The notes beneath the pieces are model-generated. The model had not been told where the DNA came from and searched no databases. It worked only from the letters and a program-made list of their open reading frames with translations. Shown here piece after piece: positions 26,301-37,625 of a stretch of DNA of 64,000 nucleotides (position 1 is its first letter; each line of letters starts with the position of its first letter). The position numbers and the translations under genes were made by a program. This DNA comes from Melanocharis versteri (taxonomy: Eukaryota > Chordata > Aves > Passeriformes > Melanocharitidae). The stretch is from NCBI GenBank assembly GCA_013397845.1, contig VZTG01000394.1, positions 30,935 through 94,934 of the forward strand, in the 5' to 3' direction.

Positions 26301-26910
26301 TAAAATAATCTGGTCTATTACAGAAATCAGAGAGCAAAAAGAGAATTACGTATTAAGCCTTTTTACGATCTTAAGTATAAATAATAACGCTGACAAGTTT
26401 TGTTTAAATGTGTACCTTTTATTATTCATCTACACTTGGCCTCATGTCAAGTTTAAATGGGCTTTTAGAGCCCTGTCAAGCTTTGATGAAAAGAATGAGC
26501 GTATCTGGCAGCCTTATTAGCAGCTGGAGTATGGCAGCTTTTTCTGCTACTTAGGTTATTATATAATTCTGCCATTTCACTCCTCTATAGGATGGCTACC
26601 ACTTTTCAAAGTGTTGAGGCCCTATTAATAGTGTAGCTGTATATTTCGCTCTAGCCATGCTGATTTCAGGACTGATTGTACAGGTGTAGAAATTATGTAT
26701 TTTCATTATGGCTGGTAAAAAGGTTTTAAGTTTTGAGGACATTTAAAATTTAACATGTATTTTCACTATTATTACAAAATGTTCCCTAGCATTAAACAAT
26801 GTTCTGATTGCTTCAATTTTTTAAATAAAGCCTGTTGACTTTCCTCTTTTCATGTCAGTTGTCTTTACTATGTTAAACAGAGGGAAATTTAATCTTTTAG
26901 ATTGATCAAG

Positions 26911-26964
26911 AAATCACAATTCAAAAGAAAAAGTTAGCATCCAGTACTACTGTGTGTCCCACAG
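26911..26964 (+). other. CSMD3: Possible 5' extension of the cassette exon
   Basis: The frame of the cassette stays open upstream to a TAG at 26898-26900. An AG at 26909-26910 (GATCAAG|AAATCACA) would start the exon 54 bp earlier and keep the phase, adding 18 residues (E, then ITIQKKKLASSTTVCPT, with the Gly retained). The pyrimidine tract before it (AATCTTTTAG) is shorter and an AG at 26899-26900 intervenes. I favour the 26965 start, and use of this one is only possible. Confidence 0.3.
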
Positions 26965-27273
26965 GTTCTTCTACTTTCATCAAAACTGCCTCCACTGGTG
27001 AGTTAGAGGAGCATATTGCGGCCACTACTGGTGCCATTACTGTTGCTAGCACATCTGCTGATGTTGCTGTATCCAGTGCAGTGACCACCTGTAGACAATC
27101 TGCTGAAGAACAACGAGTACAAGCTATGAATATAAGAAAATCAGTTCTGGAGTCGGCCACTTCCAAGGAAGTACTCTCTCTTCATCACGCAGATTTACAA
27201 AGCACAAGAAGACGACCAAGAAATGCTGAACAGATAGAAAGAACTAAAGAACTTGCAGTTGTTACTCATAGAG
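26965..27273 (+). CDS. CSMD3: CSMD3 optional (cassette) exon, Ser/Thr-rich linker
   Basis: The exon is 309 bp, a multiple of three: two bases completing a Gly codon with the base carried from 2768, 102 codons, then one base carried to 40050. The acceptor is TGTGTGTCCCACAG (ending 26964) and the donor is AGAG|GTATTG (27274). It has no stops in frame. The peptide is rich in Ala, Thr and Ser at first (ASTGELEEHIAATTGAITVA), has one cysteine, turns basic near the end (STRRRPRNAE) and finishes ELAVVTHR. I recognise no domain: no transmembrane segment, no CUB or Sushi cysteine pattern. It would lie between a CUB and a Sushi module. I recall that human CSMD3 isoforms differ by a 104-residue in-frame block, and this 103-codon exon is nearly the same length in a fitting place. 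An acceptor further upstream (exon start 26911) is also in phase. Confidence 0.82.
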
Positions 27274-30200
27274 GTATTGGATATTATTTTACTTGTGCCC
27301 ATGTAGTTATGAAAAAATATTTTGTATAAATTAAAAATGAAAGTTCAGGTATCCATTTAGGAAATGTAAATGGACCAAATGAGAAAGGGATTAAATCTGC
27401 CTAAATTTGAGTTGTAGTAGGGCAGTCAGATGGAAAAATGAAATTAGTGATAATATTGTCTTGGTGATTTAGATTAATTTATTTATAAAAAGACAAAATG
27501 TACGTATAAGGAATTTTCTTTTGATGTGACTTTATAGCTTGCATCATTATATTTCACGATAAAGCCTAGTGTAAGAGACATCTGATGAAAGTTTAGAGAA
27601 TTGAGATTAGAATAATAATCTATTCTGCATATGTGATTAGGTATAATTAACCATAGCATTAAAAATGTACTTTATAAATAGCTGCTGTTCTAAACTAGTA
27701 GGTGATGCAGTTGTATTCATCTCCCTTCTGTTTAAATCTTCAGCAAAATTTTGGTTTTTAAAACATCTATGCATTTTCATTCTATCAAACACAAAATCAA
27801 TGATCAAAGCAACATTGAGAACACTAGGAAATTTAGCAAATATTAAAGTGTTAAAGCTAAAGATTTTATATATTTCTATATTGAGATGATCTAATCTGCA
27901 TGCTAAAATATTAATAAAGAACAACATTTGGAGTACAAAACTAGCATTTTTTTCTGTATTAAAAAGTAAATGTCGATATCTGAAACATGAAGCTGACAGA
28001 AAGTAATGCTGGAATGTCTTTAACCAGCAGATATTCAGAAAAAAATTGCACGTGGTGTATTTTTAAACATACATAATTTCAGAAAAAGATCAGCTTAATT
28101 TTGCAGGCTGATGTTGTTGAATACAGTTTATTTTACATTTTGAATTTTTATTATGTGCTTCATGTTAATCAATTGTATACAAAAAATTTATAAACACAAA
28201 TATATTTATGAGAAGCACCTTTTATAGCACAAGCAATTTGTAGAAGTCTCATTATATGATTGATATTTTGTAAAGGCAGTTTTATTTGGAATCCGTTGTC
28301 TTACTGGATAGTCACCTAGTATAAGTTATTGTAGCTTCATTTACTAGCACCTTTTGAAACAGGAGAGCTGCAGTTCTTCAGGATTTTAAAATATATAATT
28401 AAATAGAATAACTTGAAAAAAACCACTGTATTTGGTTTGCATATGAAATAGAAACCATTAAACAGATGTTTATATTTTGTTTGTATTAATTTCAGTGGAG
28501 ATCTGAAGTATTTTCTGGTTATTGATTGGTATATATTAATTAACAGTTTGGTTTGTACTGGTTGTGTGGCTATGCACTCACTTCAGAATGTCTCTGGTCA
28601 AGTTAAAAAAAAGAGGCTTATTTTTAGTTATGAGGGACCATGTGAGGATCGGTAATAATATCTTCTAATTTAAAGATGTAAGAATGTAGTACTTTGGCAG
28701 TTAAATATGGCAGTAATTGTGATACACATACAGGTTTTTCCTATTTCTTCTTTGGAATCATTACACTTCAGTGTCCCCTGCACTGTTTTTCTCAGTGTTC
28801 CTTTCTTCACTGGCCTATTCTTTAATATGAGATATATGTATGGCACATACTTCTAAATTATTTTATCATGTTTATCACGAAAAAAGAGAATGATTTAGAC
28901 ACCAAGATACTGCTAAAATAATGTTATGGTGCAATTTTTTCACATATTAAAATAGTACTACAGGTACCAAAAGGTATGACAACCCATGTAAAAGTGAAAT
29001 CAGACTTGTATAGACCTTAGTGGAGAAGAAAGCCCACACCTACTTCTGTGTGCATTTTATTCCCTCATGAAACATTGAAAGTCTTGATTTTGCTAGCATT
29101 CATTACACAAAAACTTTAATTTTTTTTACTGTGTCTGTTACTCACAGAACAGTATATGTGTGCATGCTATTGAAGGAATATTCATATACTGAGTAAAAGT
29201 TTACAATTTTTACTCAGGAAATGCCAATATTTGATAACGGGCATTAAAACATGTCAAATGACCTTCAATAAATAACCTATAATTTTCTCCCATAAAATAT
29301 TCCCTACTAAAAAGACACAGACATGTTCTGAAGGATTTTTTGCGAATGTGAGATAGTTGTTAATTGACTCAAAGGAATTTTTATTATGGAGGGATGTTCC
29401 AGAGGTGTTTCTGTAGAGTTTCCTGTAGGTTATTACTGAAGTATTTTAACCTCTTTTTGACAAGGTATCATGCACAGAAGTCTAAAACTCTGCATATTAA
29501 ATAACTACGGAATTATATGAGACCTACTTAAGAATTTTATATTAATTCCTTTTTAAATTATTTCTCTAGTTAATAGCTATTAAAAATTAGTTTTTACTTT
29601 GGAAATGCATTTTTTGCTGTGCTCTAGATTATAATTTAAGAATTACACTCCCAAATTATGCAAATTAATTCTTAATTGAAAAGACAAAATTCAATATATT
29701 AAATATATAAAACTTACTATATGTATGTGTGAATATTTAAAATTGTAAACATTTATTGTACATATAGACCTAACTGTAGACTTTTTCGAGAATATTGCTA
29801 GTAAAACCAGAATAGTGTAATTTTATGATACATTAACGTTGATGCAAAATCATAACTGCAGAAAAAGAACAAGACTGTTGGCTTCCATGGGATTGTTCTG
29901 TGAATAAGGTATTTCAGAATGAGTAGACAATAACAATACTGTTTTGTTTTGTAAACATTTTTTTTTAAGTTTATGCATGAACAAGATGTATAGAGAGAAC
30001 TAGATGTTTTATATGTAACCAAAATTCAACTGCTAGGTGTAAATTACTGTACGATATATAGTACCTGGACCTCAAAAATTATTGAAATTGTGTCAAAGGT
30101 TGACTGGTTAATATCTTCTCTAAGCTTATTAGCTGGAAAAAGAAACCTTAAGTGCATTTGGTGAAATACTTTCCTTAAAGGTAGGGAAGTTCAAGTATTT

Positions 30201-31310
30201 TTTATAAGGCAGTAGTGAGATCTTTTGAGGAATACTGTACATGATTATAGTTTCGTCATCAACAAGAATTCAGACTGACTCAGATAAATAACGGTACTAT
30301 AATGGTGTTACATTTTCCTGATCATCCCGCCTTACAGAATAAAATGTAAGACAGGATAAAAGCATAAATTTTGAAGTGAATGTCAGTATGTAGAGAACTT
30401 AAGTAAGGACAAGTTAGTATATAATATATAAATATTTGTATTAGGGAGGTGAGCAAGAAGAGTTCTTATTATTGTAACTATGAAACCTTGTAGAAGGAGA
30501 GAGTAGATGAAGGATGAGAAGCTTATTTTCAAAATGCACCTTGATAGGCTAATGAAAAATATATTTAGAGAGGACAGCTGGTAGTGAAACACAGCACCTT
30601 TTGGGTCCTTAGTTCTAATGAAACCAAGTGGTCAAATTCAGGAAAGTTTATCTCCTCTGTTCAGAAGAAGGGGGATAAAAGGAGATCCTTAACCCCTTTA
30701 ATTCAGTTAAACCTAGAACTTCAAATGCCAAGATTTTAGTAGAAATTCTTTTTTAATACTACCATCACAGTTTCTAGTGTAATCTGTATTTTTCAGATAT
30801 GAAAACAAGAAGGCAATTAAACATAACAGAAACATGATATTTCTCTGGTGGTTTTTTTGTTTGTTTGTTTGTTTTGGTTTGGTTTGGGTTTTTTTTCTGT
30901 TTAAATATTTAAGAATTGTTGGCTTTATCATGACTAAAGTAATAGAGAATAATCTGACATTTTTTTGTTTTCCACTTTTTCTGTTTCATACAGTGAAATC
31001 AGAGTTTAGTAAGGCTGTTGGTCCTATTGAATTGTTCTATAGTTTGTATCAACTACATACTTTACTTATTAAGGACCTAGAATTTTTGTTTGTGTATATG
31101 CATACATCATGAGAGATATTTTAGAACATTTTCTTGTGAGGGCTTATATAGCATACGTTTACTGTCTAAAGATGTGTTAAGAGGCATATGGCCAAATGCT
31201 AAAAGGCACAGTGTGCTTAATAACATGACTTAAATATTGATCAGCCCTGAAGTGCTCAGGCAGTTGACTATTGATTGTTCTTGGTCCCTTCAAACTATTC
31301 TATTGCTTCT

Positions 31311-31375
31311 ATTCTATTCTATTCTATTCTATTCTATTCTATTCTATTCTATTCTATTCTATTCTATTCTATTCT
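31311..31375. repeat. (ATTCT)13 pentanucleotide microsatellite
   Basis: Thirteen perfect ATTCT units. The purity over 65 bases suggests it is young and probably variable in length between individuals. It lies within an intron, on the sense strand of the gene. Confidence 0.97.
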
Positions 31376-31812
31376 CAATGTTTAGTTTAATATGGAAATA
31401 CATGTACATCATACTTAAATGCCCCTGAGAAACAAATGAGTACCAGGTGTAAACTATGTAAAAAGACCTTTAGTACAGTAGTTAAGTCATAAATTAAACT
31501 TAGAAAAAATAAAGAGTCTGAAAAAGAGATACAGTACTCAGAGGAAAAAAATTGCTTCGCAGACTCAGGCTCAAATAGTGCCAGGAAGTCTTAATGGATA
31601 ACTCTAGTCATCATCTAGCAGTTCAAAGGTGTCTCAGTGCTTTCCTTAGGAAAATTATTTTCAAGAGAACTCTGGATTCCAAAAAATTTCATGACTCCAA
31701 ACATCTCTCTTTAAAGAGCAGAAATGTCACAAGCATTTGCAAATTTGTAGCCATATATTCTCAGTCTGAGGAAATAGATATATTTTGATAAATTTACTTA
31801 ACTAATTTTTTT

Positions 31813-31850
31813 ATTTTACTGATATCTTATTAATTTTACTGATATCTCCA
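31813..31850. repeat. Short tandem duplication, 20-bp period
   Basis: ATTTTACTGATATCT occurs at 31813-31827 and again at 31833-31847. Confidence 0.8.
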
Positions 31851-34800
31851 TTCTCTCTATTTCTCTATGTTTTCAGCTCTATTTTTTTATCACTTTCTTG
31901 TAAGTCTTTATAATTTCTCTATCCTTTCCCCTTTCTTCTTTCAGAGTGCTTGTCTATCCCAGCTTGCCTTATGCTTTTTTATCTCTGGCTTTATATAGTA
32001 TCTTAGTAATGGCCAGGCAAAAATGAATCAGGGAGAAAAAAATCTTGCTACTGGGTGTTCCCTATTAAGCCAGCATTTCTTTTTCCTCCTGTCTTACAGG
32101 AGAATTTGTGATGGTAGAAGGCAAGAAGATTTTAAGACTTGTTACAGGAAATTAAATCATATGCTAATGAAACTTTTGAGAACAAAAGGACGTTAAGAGA
32201 AAATTATTTATCTTGATTTTTTTTCTTTTTTTCTGAAAGATTATGATAAAATGTATGATAGATCATTACTTTGGGATTATTCAATATAAAACTTCTAAGG
32301 ATTTGTTAGAAAATATGTATTCACATATCCTAATTTTTTTTGACGTTTACTTAGAAGCAGGAAGAAGAAAGGAGAAGTAAAGATGGGTAGGTTTTTTGAA
32401 GAGCTGTTAAATATTTTTAAGTCTCGTAGGTAATCAATGTGCATATGTCCTCAGGAGTTTTTTTATTTCTTTGTTTTTGTTAGTGAAACCCAGAACTAAA
32501 AAGATGGGAGTCTTAAGAAAGTAAATTTATTTGGCAGTAAGATTATTGTATACTATATTTCTGAGATTATTTTATGTAAGAAGGTTTGTATATAAGAAGT
32601 TTTTTTTTCTTAGAAAATTTTAAAAGTTTCAAGAAATAAGCATAACACAAATGTAATCTAGCACTCAAATATTTAATCACTGAATTATATTTGTTTTTCA
32701 TAATACTTTTGGAAATACTCATTTAAATGTGCAACAAATCACATAGATATGTTCTGTTTGGTGAATGAACTCTATAATGGATGGTTTGTTAATGTCAAGA
32801 TTTTTATTAGACAAAAAGTGGTAATGATGTCGTAAACAACTTGATATCTTCCCATTTGGAAGGAGGAAAGGAGATAATTTTTCATCCAACAGTTAAGTCT
32901 AGAGTGATTAGAAGGAAGAAAGGGAAAAAGAAAATCAGTCATACTGATTTCAATAAATGAGTTGCATTAATGTTTTAATTGAATTATTGCCTTTTATACT
33001 TCCCTGTCAATTTTCTTCTCAGAACTTGTTTGTCCTATTCGAGTTTTTTGCAGTTTCTGCAGTTCTTAATTGTTTTTCATTACACTATCAATGTTTACTT
33101 CTATAATTGATATTTGTCTGATGGGTTGTGTCATTAGTTTCCCTTTCAGGGAAACTATTTCAGGTTTTCTTCTTTTCACTACAAATTGTTGGTATAAATC
33201 AGATATATTTTAGTTATAATATATTAAAAAATATATATAGCAGTAGTGCAGTTATGAGTTAATATTAAAATACACATATTAAACATCCTTCCTTTTAAAT
33301 AATTTTTTAATTAGAGAAATTTGATACACATATAATATAGAATATATTAGAAAAACTGTAATTTTGATCATTTTCAATTAGTAATACAGTGCAATAATTC
33401 AGTGTAATAATGCAGCAGTTGCAATAATTTGAAATATAAATCTTCTATACAATTTGATTTGACCACGGTACTCTAGAGTTTAAAGGGGAGGGGGATGTGG
33501 GGAAATGGGTGGAGGGGATGTGTAGTAAATGAAAAATTAAGATCAGCTCATGTAAAAAAGTGAAAAATTTATTAGTATGAAAAGTGGGTGTTTCACCACT
33601 TTTTAGTCTGTTCATCCTCTGTATGGCTCTTCATATTTAAGAAATTGTTAACCTATGCAGTTCATGCTGTACTACAAAAACTGATGAAAATTCATGTTCT
33701 CTAAAGCGACTTTGAATGTGCAGAAAGGTTCTAGAAGATAGTGCTACATTAGCTGGTGTGTTGGGTTACAGTGAACTTTATTTGGGTAATCACTAGATTT
33801 AGAGATTTTTAATGTAAATTTCTGGATCCTGAAGTGGCATCACATAAAAATTAAATAAGTTTCTATCATCTCTTCCCTCCCATGCCCACCCCATTTGTGC
33901 AATCCCTTGAAGTGGTGATCTCTAAAATACCTGGATATTCAAATAGTTCATTGTTTGAATTTGGAAATTCTGGATAATTAGTTGTATCACATGCATAAGT
34001 TAATATGATGTGAACGCAAAAAAACTTAAAAAGGTAACTGACATTTATGTGAGTAGTAAGTTCAATGCATTCAGGCAGTGGATGCACTTCTAGAGGAAAT
34101 ACAATGAATTAGACATATGCCAAAGATGAACTGGAAGTATCATGGATAATGTATTTGGCATATCTGCAGACGCACAGCCAATTCTGGAAGTCCGAAGTAT
34201 ATGATACTCTTGTTTCTGTCACTAGAAATAGTGTTATTGTAAGTAAAATCTGCCATCATCATATATTGAAGATTTCAAATAATAAGTGAATTACTGGTTC
34301 TGCACAAGTCAAAACCAGTTCTACACTGTATTCCAAACAATTTTTTCGTGTTACTTCAGAAGGCAATTGATGATTTAATTACTCTTTATTTCTCAGATAA
34401 CTCGTTTTCCCGTAGTATTATATTTTTGCAGATGTAATTTAACTAGGGTTGTACATACAATCTTGAAATAATGGCTTTGATGTTATCATATAGTTCTCCA
34501 TCTCTGTTAGCTGAGTGATAGTGAATATAAAGTAAGAGTAGTTCTAGAGAAGGGGAGGGCTGTTTCCATTATTCTGTATAGTTACTTGAAGTATTGCCAC
34601 CTGAGTGCTTGCTTTGCATAGAATAGTGGTATTTTAGTCCCCAGCTTTTTAAATATTGTTTATATTTGATCTGAAAGTTTACAAAATATAGAAATAACAA
34701 GCTATACACTTCCTTTACATAAATGCTGCGGCATAACCAAAACAAAGATGTGAATTTGTGGATTGACAGTGTTTTAAATAAATGTCCTTCATATGGCTGT

Positions 34801-35569
34801 ATACCCTGATGCTTCCATATTGGAGAAGCAAATTTTCCTTCTTGAAATTTTTTTCTCATTTGTCCCTCAGGACACACTTTTTCAGTGGAGCCGGATCTGT
34901 GTCAGCTGAACAATCTTCATTCAAAATGAATTTTGTTTCTAGTGTTTGAGAGCTTGCTATACTTTAGGTTGTTATTCAAAATTTACACCTAAGTGGGTTT
35001 TTTAGGATATCTGTGCTTTAAACTTACTTACTTGAGGCCTTTTTCTAATGCAGTACCTATCCTGAAGTTTAAAATGCTGGAATTGTCAGACTTAGTCCTC
35101 TCTTAAAAGTGTTTGTATGTAGCATGTCTGCATATATTGCATACATGAAAATATGAATTTGCATAAATATGCATAATTACACAGCCTTTTTATTAAAAAC
35201 AAAAGACAATATTTTAATTTTAATGTGTGCCTAAAATTTTGCCTGTAAGTGTTAGAATCTTCATTATCTTACATAGGACACCATTTTAGTCAAAAACGTC
35301 AAGAAAATAATGCTGAACACATTTCACTTTAAATTGGCTGCTTGAAAAGTGTACGTATGTCTGGTTTTTCTATTCACTGGATATTAGGTCACACATCTGT
35401 AATGCCAGAGTTCTTACTTGGACTTCCTTTATTACTGGGACTGTTCATATCCTTCCCTCCTTAATAAAGCATTCAGTTCTATTTTCCTTCTTTACTGAAA
35501 ACATTGAGCCTTCTAACCTTAGAAAAACTACAGAGAAAGAGTGAGAGGGAGAGATTTTATTTAGGTATT

Positions 35570-35946
35570 TTGTTCAGTCTGAAGAAGTGAAGGCTTTGTG
35601 GAGATTTTGGAGCACCTTCGGTTACCTAAAAAGGACCTACAAGAGAGCTGGAGAGGGACTTTTTACATGGGCATGTAGTGATAGGACAAGGGTAGATGGC
35701 TATAAGGTGAAGGAGGGTAGGATTAGATTAGATATGAAGAAGTTGTTTACCATGAGGGTGGCGAGGTAGTTGAACAGGTTGCCCAGAGAAGCTGTGGATA
35801 CTCCATTCTTGGAAGTGTTCAAGGCTAGGCTGGATGGGGCTTTCAGCAAAGTGTTTTATTGGAAGGTGTCCCTGCCCACAGCAGAGGACTTGGCACTAGA
35901 TGATCCTTAGGTCCCTTCCAACCCAAACCATTCTACAGTTCAATAA
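35570..35946 (+). mobile_element. CR1 LINE 3' end, well preserved
   Basis: It reads through standard CR1 3' sequence: GTTCAGTCTGAAGAAGTGAA, CTACAAGAGAGCTGGAGAGG, GGCATGTAGTGATAGGACAA, ATTAGATTAGATATGAAGAA, GGTTGCCCAGAGAAGCTGTG, GATGGGGCTTTCAGCA and TCCCTTCCAACCCAAACCAT. It ends at ATTCTACAG and passes into an (AAT)n array instead of the common ATTCTATG octamers. The 5' side is truncated at about 35570. A second copy of 35694-35946 appears at 36967-37219, which I judge to be an assembly artefact. Confidence 0.92.
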
Positions 35947-36228
35947 TAATAATAATAATAANNNNNNNNNNNNNNNNNNNNNNNNNNNNNNNNNNNNNNN
36001 NNNNNNNNNNNNNNNNNNNNNNNNNNNNNNNNNNNNNNNNNNNNNNNNNNNNNNNNNNNNNNNNNNNNNNNNNNNNNNNNNNNNNNNNNNNNNNNNNNNN
36101 NNNNNNNNNNNNNNNNNNNNNNNNNNNNNNNNNNNNNNNNNNNNNNNNNNNNNNNNNNNNNNNNNNNNNNNNNNNNNNNNNNNNNNNNNNNNNNNNNNNN
36201 NNNNNNNNNNNNNNNNNNNNNNNNNNNN

Positions 36229-36291
<63 letters not shown>

Positions 36292-36292
36292 T
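35942..36292. repeat. (AAT)n microsatellite interrupted by a 267-base gap
   Basis: AAT units fill 35942-35961, then N bases at 35962-36228, then AAT units again to about 36292. The gap is inside the array, so its real length is unknown. The array starts exactly at the CR1 tail. Long poly-Asn, poly-Ile, poly-Tyr or poly-Leu frames across it are meaningless. Confidence 0.95.
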
Positions 36293-36560
36293 CTGTATTT
36301 GTATTAAAGTGACTTGAGCTAGGAAGAAAGGATGAGCAGTGTTGAGCAGAAATCCCAAGGTAGATGCCTAAATTATTTTCAGGGTTTTGACATAATCTCT
36401 GATTTGGTTTCACAGAGTTCTGATGCTACTTTTTATGATTCATCCAGTCGTGTGATCAAAAATAGATTCAGGATTGTCAGAGATTTATTCAGATAGGAGA
36501 TGTGCACCAGTGTTCCTTCTCCTCCAGAAATAAACAATACAAATAAATAAACCCACTGTC

Positions 36561-37625
36561 TTTATCTATAAATTTAAAACCAACCAACCAACCAACCTAG
36601 AAGTCATATGTATTTAAAGTAGTATTAAAAAAAAAAAATGAAACCTCTCCTCGCATTATAACACTGGACAGATGGTTATGTCATATAGGTTTTTATAAAT
36701 TTAGATTATTTTTAAAATATACGTTTGTCTTATCACTACCTTCCTATTATATTGGTATGTCTCCACAGAAGTATCCTACTTCATTGGTGTAGTCTGTTTT
36801 CTTGGTTCTTGGCTGTTCAAAAATATGAGAACATACTAGTCTGACCGTGTTTAAATATTTGTAGCATTGTTAAGTCTGAACTCTTTTTCTTGAGAGAAAT
36901 AGGCATATAAACTCATCTCATGCAAAAGTATGTATCTTAAGACCAGATGAGCTGACCTCCTAAAGNAGATGGCTATAAGGTGAAGGAGGGTAGGATTAGA
37001 TTAGATATGAAGAAGTTGTTTACCATGAGGGTGGCGAGGTAGTTGAACAGGTTGCCCAGAGAAGCTGTGGATACTCCATTCTTGGAAGTGTTCAAGGCTA
37101 GGCTGGATGGGGCTTTCAGCAAAGTGTTTTATTGGAAGGTGTCCCTGCCCACAGCAGAGGACTTGGCACTAGATGATCCTTAGGTCCCTTCCAACCCAAA
37201 CCATTCTACAGTTCAATAANTTTATCTATAAATTTAAAACCAACCAACCAACCAACCTAGAAGTCATATGTATTTAAAGTAGTATTAAAAAAAAAAAATG
37301 AAACCTCTCCTCGCATTATAACACTGGACAGATGGTTATGTCATATAGGTTTTTATAAATTTAGATTATTTTTAAAATATACGTTTGTCTTATCACTACC
37401 TTCCTATTATATTGGTATGTCTCCACAGAAGTATCCTACTTCATTGGTGTAGTCTGTTTTCTTGGTTCTTGGCTGTTCAAAAATATGAGAACATACTAGT
37501 CTGACCGTATTTAAATATTTGTAGCATTGTTAAGTCTGAACTCTTTTTCTTGAGAGAAATAGGCATATAAACTCATCTCATGCAAAAGTATGTATCTTAA
37601 GACCAGATGAGCTGACCTCCTAAAG
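36561..37625. other. Probable false duplication in the assembly
   Basis: A single N at 36966 and another at 37220 bracket 36967-37219, which repeats 35694-35946 (253 bp, seen as identical). After the second N, 37221-37625 repeats 36561-36965 (405 bp, offset 660) with one difference that I can see, G at 36849 against A at 37509. The order is therefore A, gap, B, N, A', N, B'. This pattern fits a second allele or an unresolved contig pasted in at gap filling, not a biological duplication. Confidence 0.9.

Larger units (their letters stand above)
2769..26964 (+). other. CSMD3: CSMD3 intron upstream of the cassette exon
   Basis: A 24-kb AT-rich intron. Its recognised contents are a gap (4471-4506), CR1 fragments (4.67, 13.24, 15.83, 16.66, 22.69 kb), LTR remnants (5.45 and 8.6 kb), an AT dinucleotide-rich tract (10.68-10.86 kb), a GC-rich island (18.3 kb) and small tandem duplications (20.89 and 21.56 kb). 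Elsewhere, in 2.77-4.45, 6.3-8.55, 9.1-13.2, 17.55-18.28, 18.75-20.88, 21.62-22.68 and 23.4-26.2 kb, I see nothing assignable. If the cassette is skipped, the intron runs on to 40049 and is 37.3 kb long. Confidence 0.8.

Noticed and set aside
26921..27166. 81-codon minus-strand frame over the cassette exon
   Set aside because: It is a shadow of the plus-strand coding frame, with no splice or domain support.
35900..36413. Long frames of poly-Asn, poly-Ile, poly-Tyr or poly-Leu
   Set aside because: They are translations of the AAT microsatellite and of N bases.
36967..37625. A second CR1 insertion and a genuine segmental duplication
   Set aside because: Single N bases at both joints and near-perfect identity to the adjacent sequence point to misassembly.
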